In this document: positions 63,606 to 64,000 of the stretch, in pieces | Numbering within the stretch: position 1 is the stretch's first letter | Layout of the letters: each line of letters opens with the position of its first letter | DNA from: Streptomyces sp. TLI_053 | GTDB lineage: Bacteria; Actinomycetota; Actinomycetes; Streptomycetales; Streptomycetaceae | DNA: 64,000 nt | Assembly (NCBI RefSeq): GCF_900105395.1 | Contig: NZ_LT629775.1 | Coordinates: 7,839,501 to 7,903,500, forward strand | Direction: 5' to 3' | Notes under the pieces: generated by a model | The model's database searches: none | What the model was told of the DNA's origin: nothing | Seen by the model: the letters and a program-made list of their open reading frames with translations, nothing else | Made by a program: the position numbers and the translations under genes

Positions 63606-64000
63606 TCAGGCGGCCTTCCGGTGTCTTCGCCCGGGGCGGGCCAGTGAGGGCGCCGGGGCAGCGGCCATGGACACCGGCAGTGCCGCCGCCACCCGGTACC
63701 CGGGCCCGTACGGGGCCGCGCTCAGCAGGCCGCCGTACAGCGCCACCCGTTCGCGCAGTCCGAGCAGCCCGTGCCCGGTGGACAGCTCCCGGCGGTCGTC
63801 CGGCGGCCGCCCGGCGCCGTCGTCGACCACCTCGATCAGCAGTGCCCGGTCCCAGGTGATCCGCACCACCGCCCTGGTGCCGGGACCGGCGTGCTTGGTG
63901 ATGTTGGTGGCGGCCTCCTGGACCAGCCGGTAGGCGGTCTGGCTGACGCTGTCGTCGATCCGCAGCGGGGCGCCCCGGGTCTCCACCGAGATCCGGACAC
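63606..64000 (-). CDS. Sensor histidine kinase, C-terminal ATPase domain, cut by window edge
   Basis: The reading frame enters from the right edge and stops at 63606, giving the last 131 residues. N box QTAYRLVQEAATNITKHA, then VVDDGAGRPPDD (G1 box) and GHGLLGLRERVALYGG (G2 box), the HATPase_c layout of NarL-type sensor kinases (HisKA_3 group). Dimerisation and sensor domains lie outside the window. The partner response regulator would normally be adjacent. Confidence 0.88.
   Translation of the reverse strand, partial: VRISVETRGAPLRIDDSVSQTAYRLVQEAATNITKHAGPGTRAVVRITWDRALLIEVVDDGAGRPPDDRRELSTGHGLLGLRERVALYGGLLSAAPYGPGYRVAAALPVSMAAAPAPSLARPGRRHRKAA

Noticed and set aside
1..64000. tRNA, rRNA, CRISPR arrays, insertion sequences
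   Set aside because: Looked for cloverleaf-type ends, regularly spaced repeats and transposase motifs; none seen. The tandem repeats found are protein-coding or short intergenic repeats without spacers.

Overview
The window is very GC-rich actinobacterial DNA. Tat-type and Sec signal peptides, GTG/TTG starts with GGAGG-type ribosome binding sites, a SARP/AfsR-type regulator, an ECF sigma factor and XRE-TPR regulators suggest Streptomycetaceae (Streptomyces or Kitasatospora). No rRNA, tRNA, CRISPR array, transposase or phage gene was recognised.

Layout. (1) 1-4.95 kb: a truncated condensation-domain protein (-), a small secreted four-cysteine protein, a short-chain dehydrogenase, a SAM methyltransferase (-), a DinB/DUF664 protein with a six-unit hexanucleotide repeat at its start codon, and a small hypothetical gene. 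(2) 4.94-9.5 kb: a large SARP-BTAD-NB-ARC-TPR regulator (-) and a hypothetical gene. (3) 9.5-53.7 kb: a type VII secretion (T7SS/ESX-like) locus. EccC and a 1104-aa protein with a possible degenerate ADP-ribosyltransferase-like fold run leftward. EccD, EccB, a series of small helical ESX-like proteins, a 716-aa Gly-rich protein, a YbaB/EspL-like protein, a giant 7161-codon protein gene (21.5 kb, one third of the window), a membrane-anchored golvesin-domain protein, a beta-helix/double-AAA protein (EccA-like), a mycosin-like subtilase that has lost its catalytic Asp, and an ECF sigma factor run rightward. No EccE and no classical WxG-motif protein was found. (4) 54-57.7 kb: a kinase-like protein without its Walker A lysine, a Tat-exported PHP-domain (CehA/McbA-type) hydrolase, and a lipoprotein polysaccharide deacetylase. 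(5) 57.8-63.4 kb: two divergent operons. The leftward one is a 46-aa peptide gene that is not obvious among longer reading frames, then a JmjC/cupin-4 oxygenase, an aldo/keto reductase and an APH-fold phosphotransferase, with gaps of 13, -4 and -17 bp. The rightward one is an XRE-TPR regulator overlapping a methyltransferase by 4 bp. This looks like a small peptide-modification (RiPP-like) cassette. (6) The end holds the C-terminus of a NarL-type sensor kinase (-).

How it works together. EccB, EccC and EccD form the membrane translocase and EccC is the motor. The helical small proteins and the giant protein, whose N-terminus is helical and hydrophobic, are the likely cargo or co-cargo. The AAA protein probably handles substrates in the cytosol. 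The giant protein contains repeated metalloprotease-like units (three with an intact HExxHxxGxxD motif), repeated modules that look EndoU-like, and a long beta-rich repeat array. It is the most unusual object here. The second notable system is the peptide/JmjC/AKR/APH operon.
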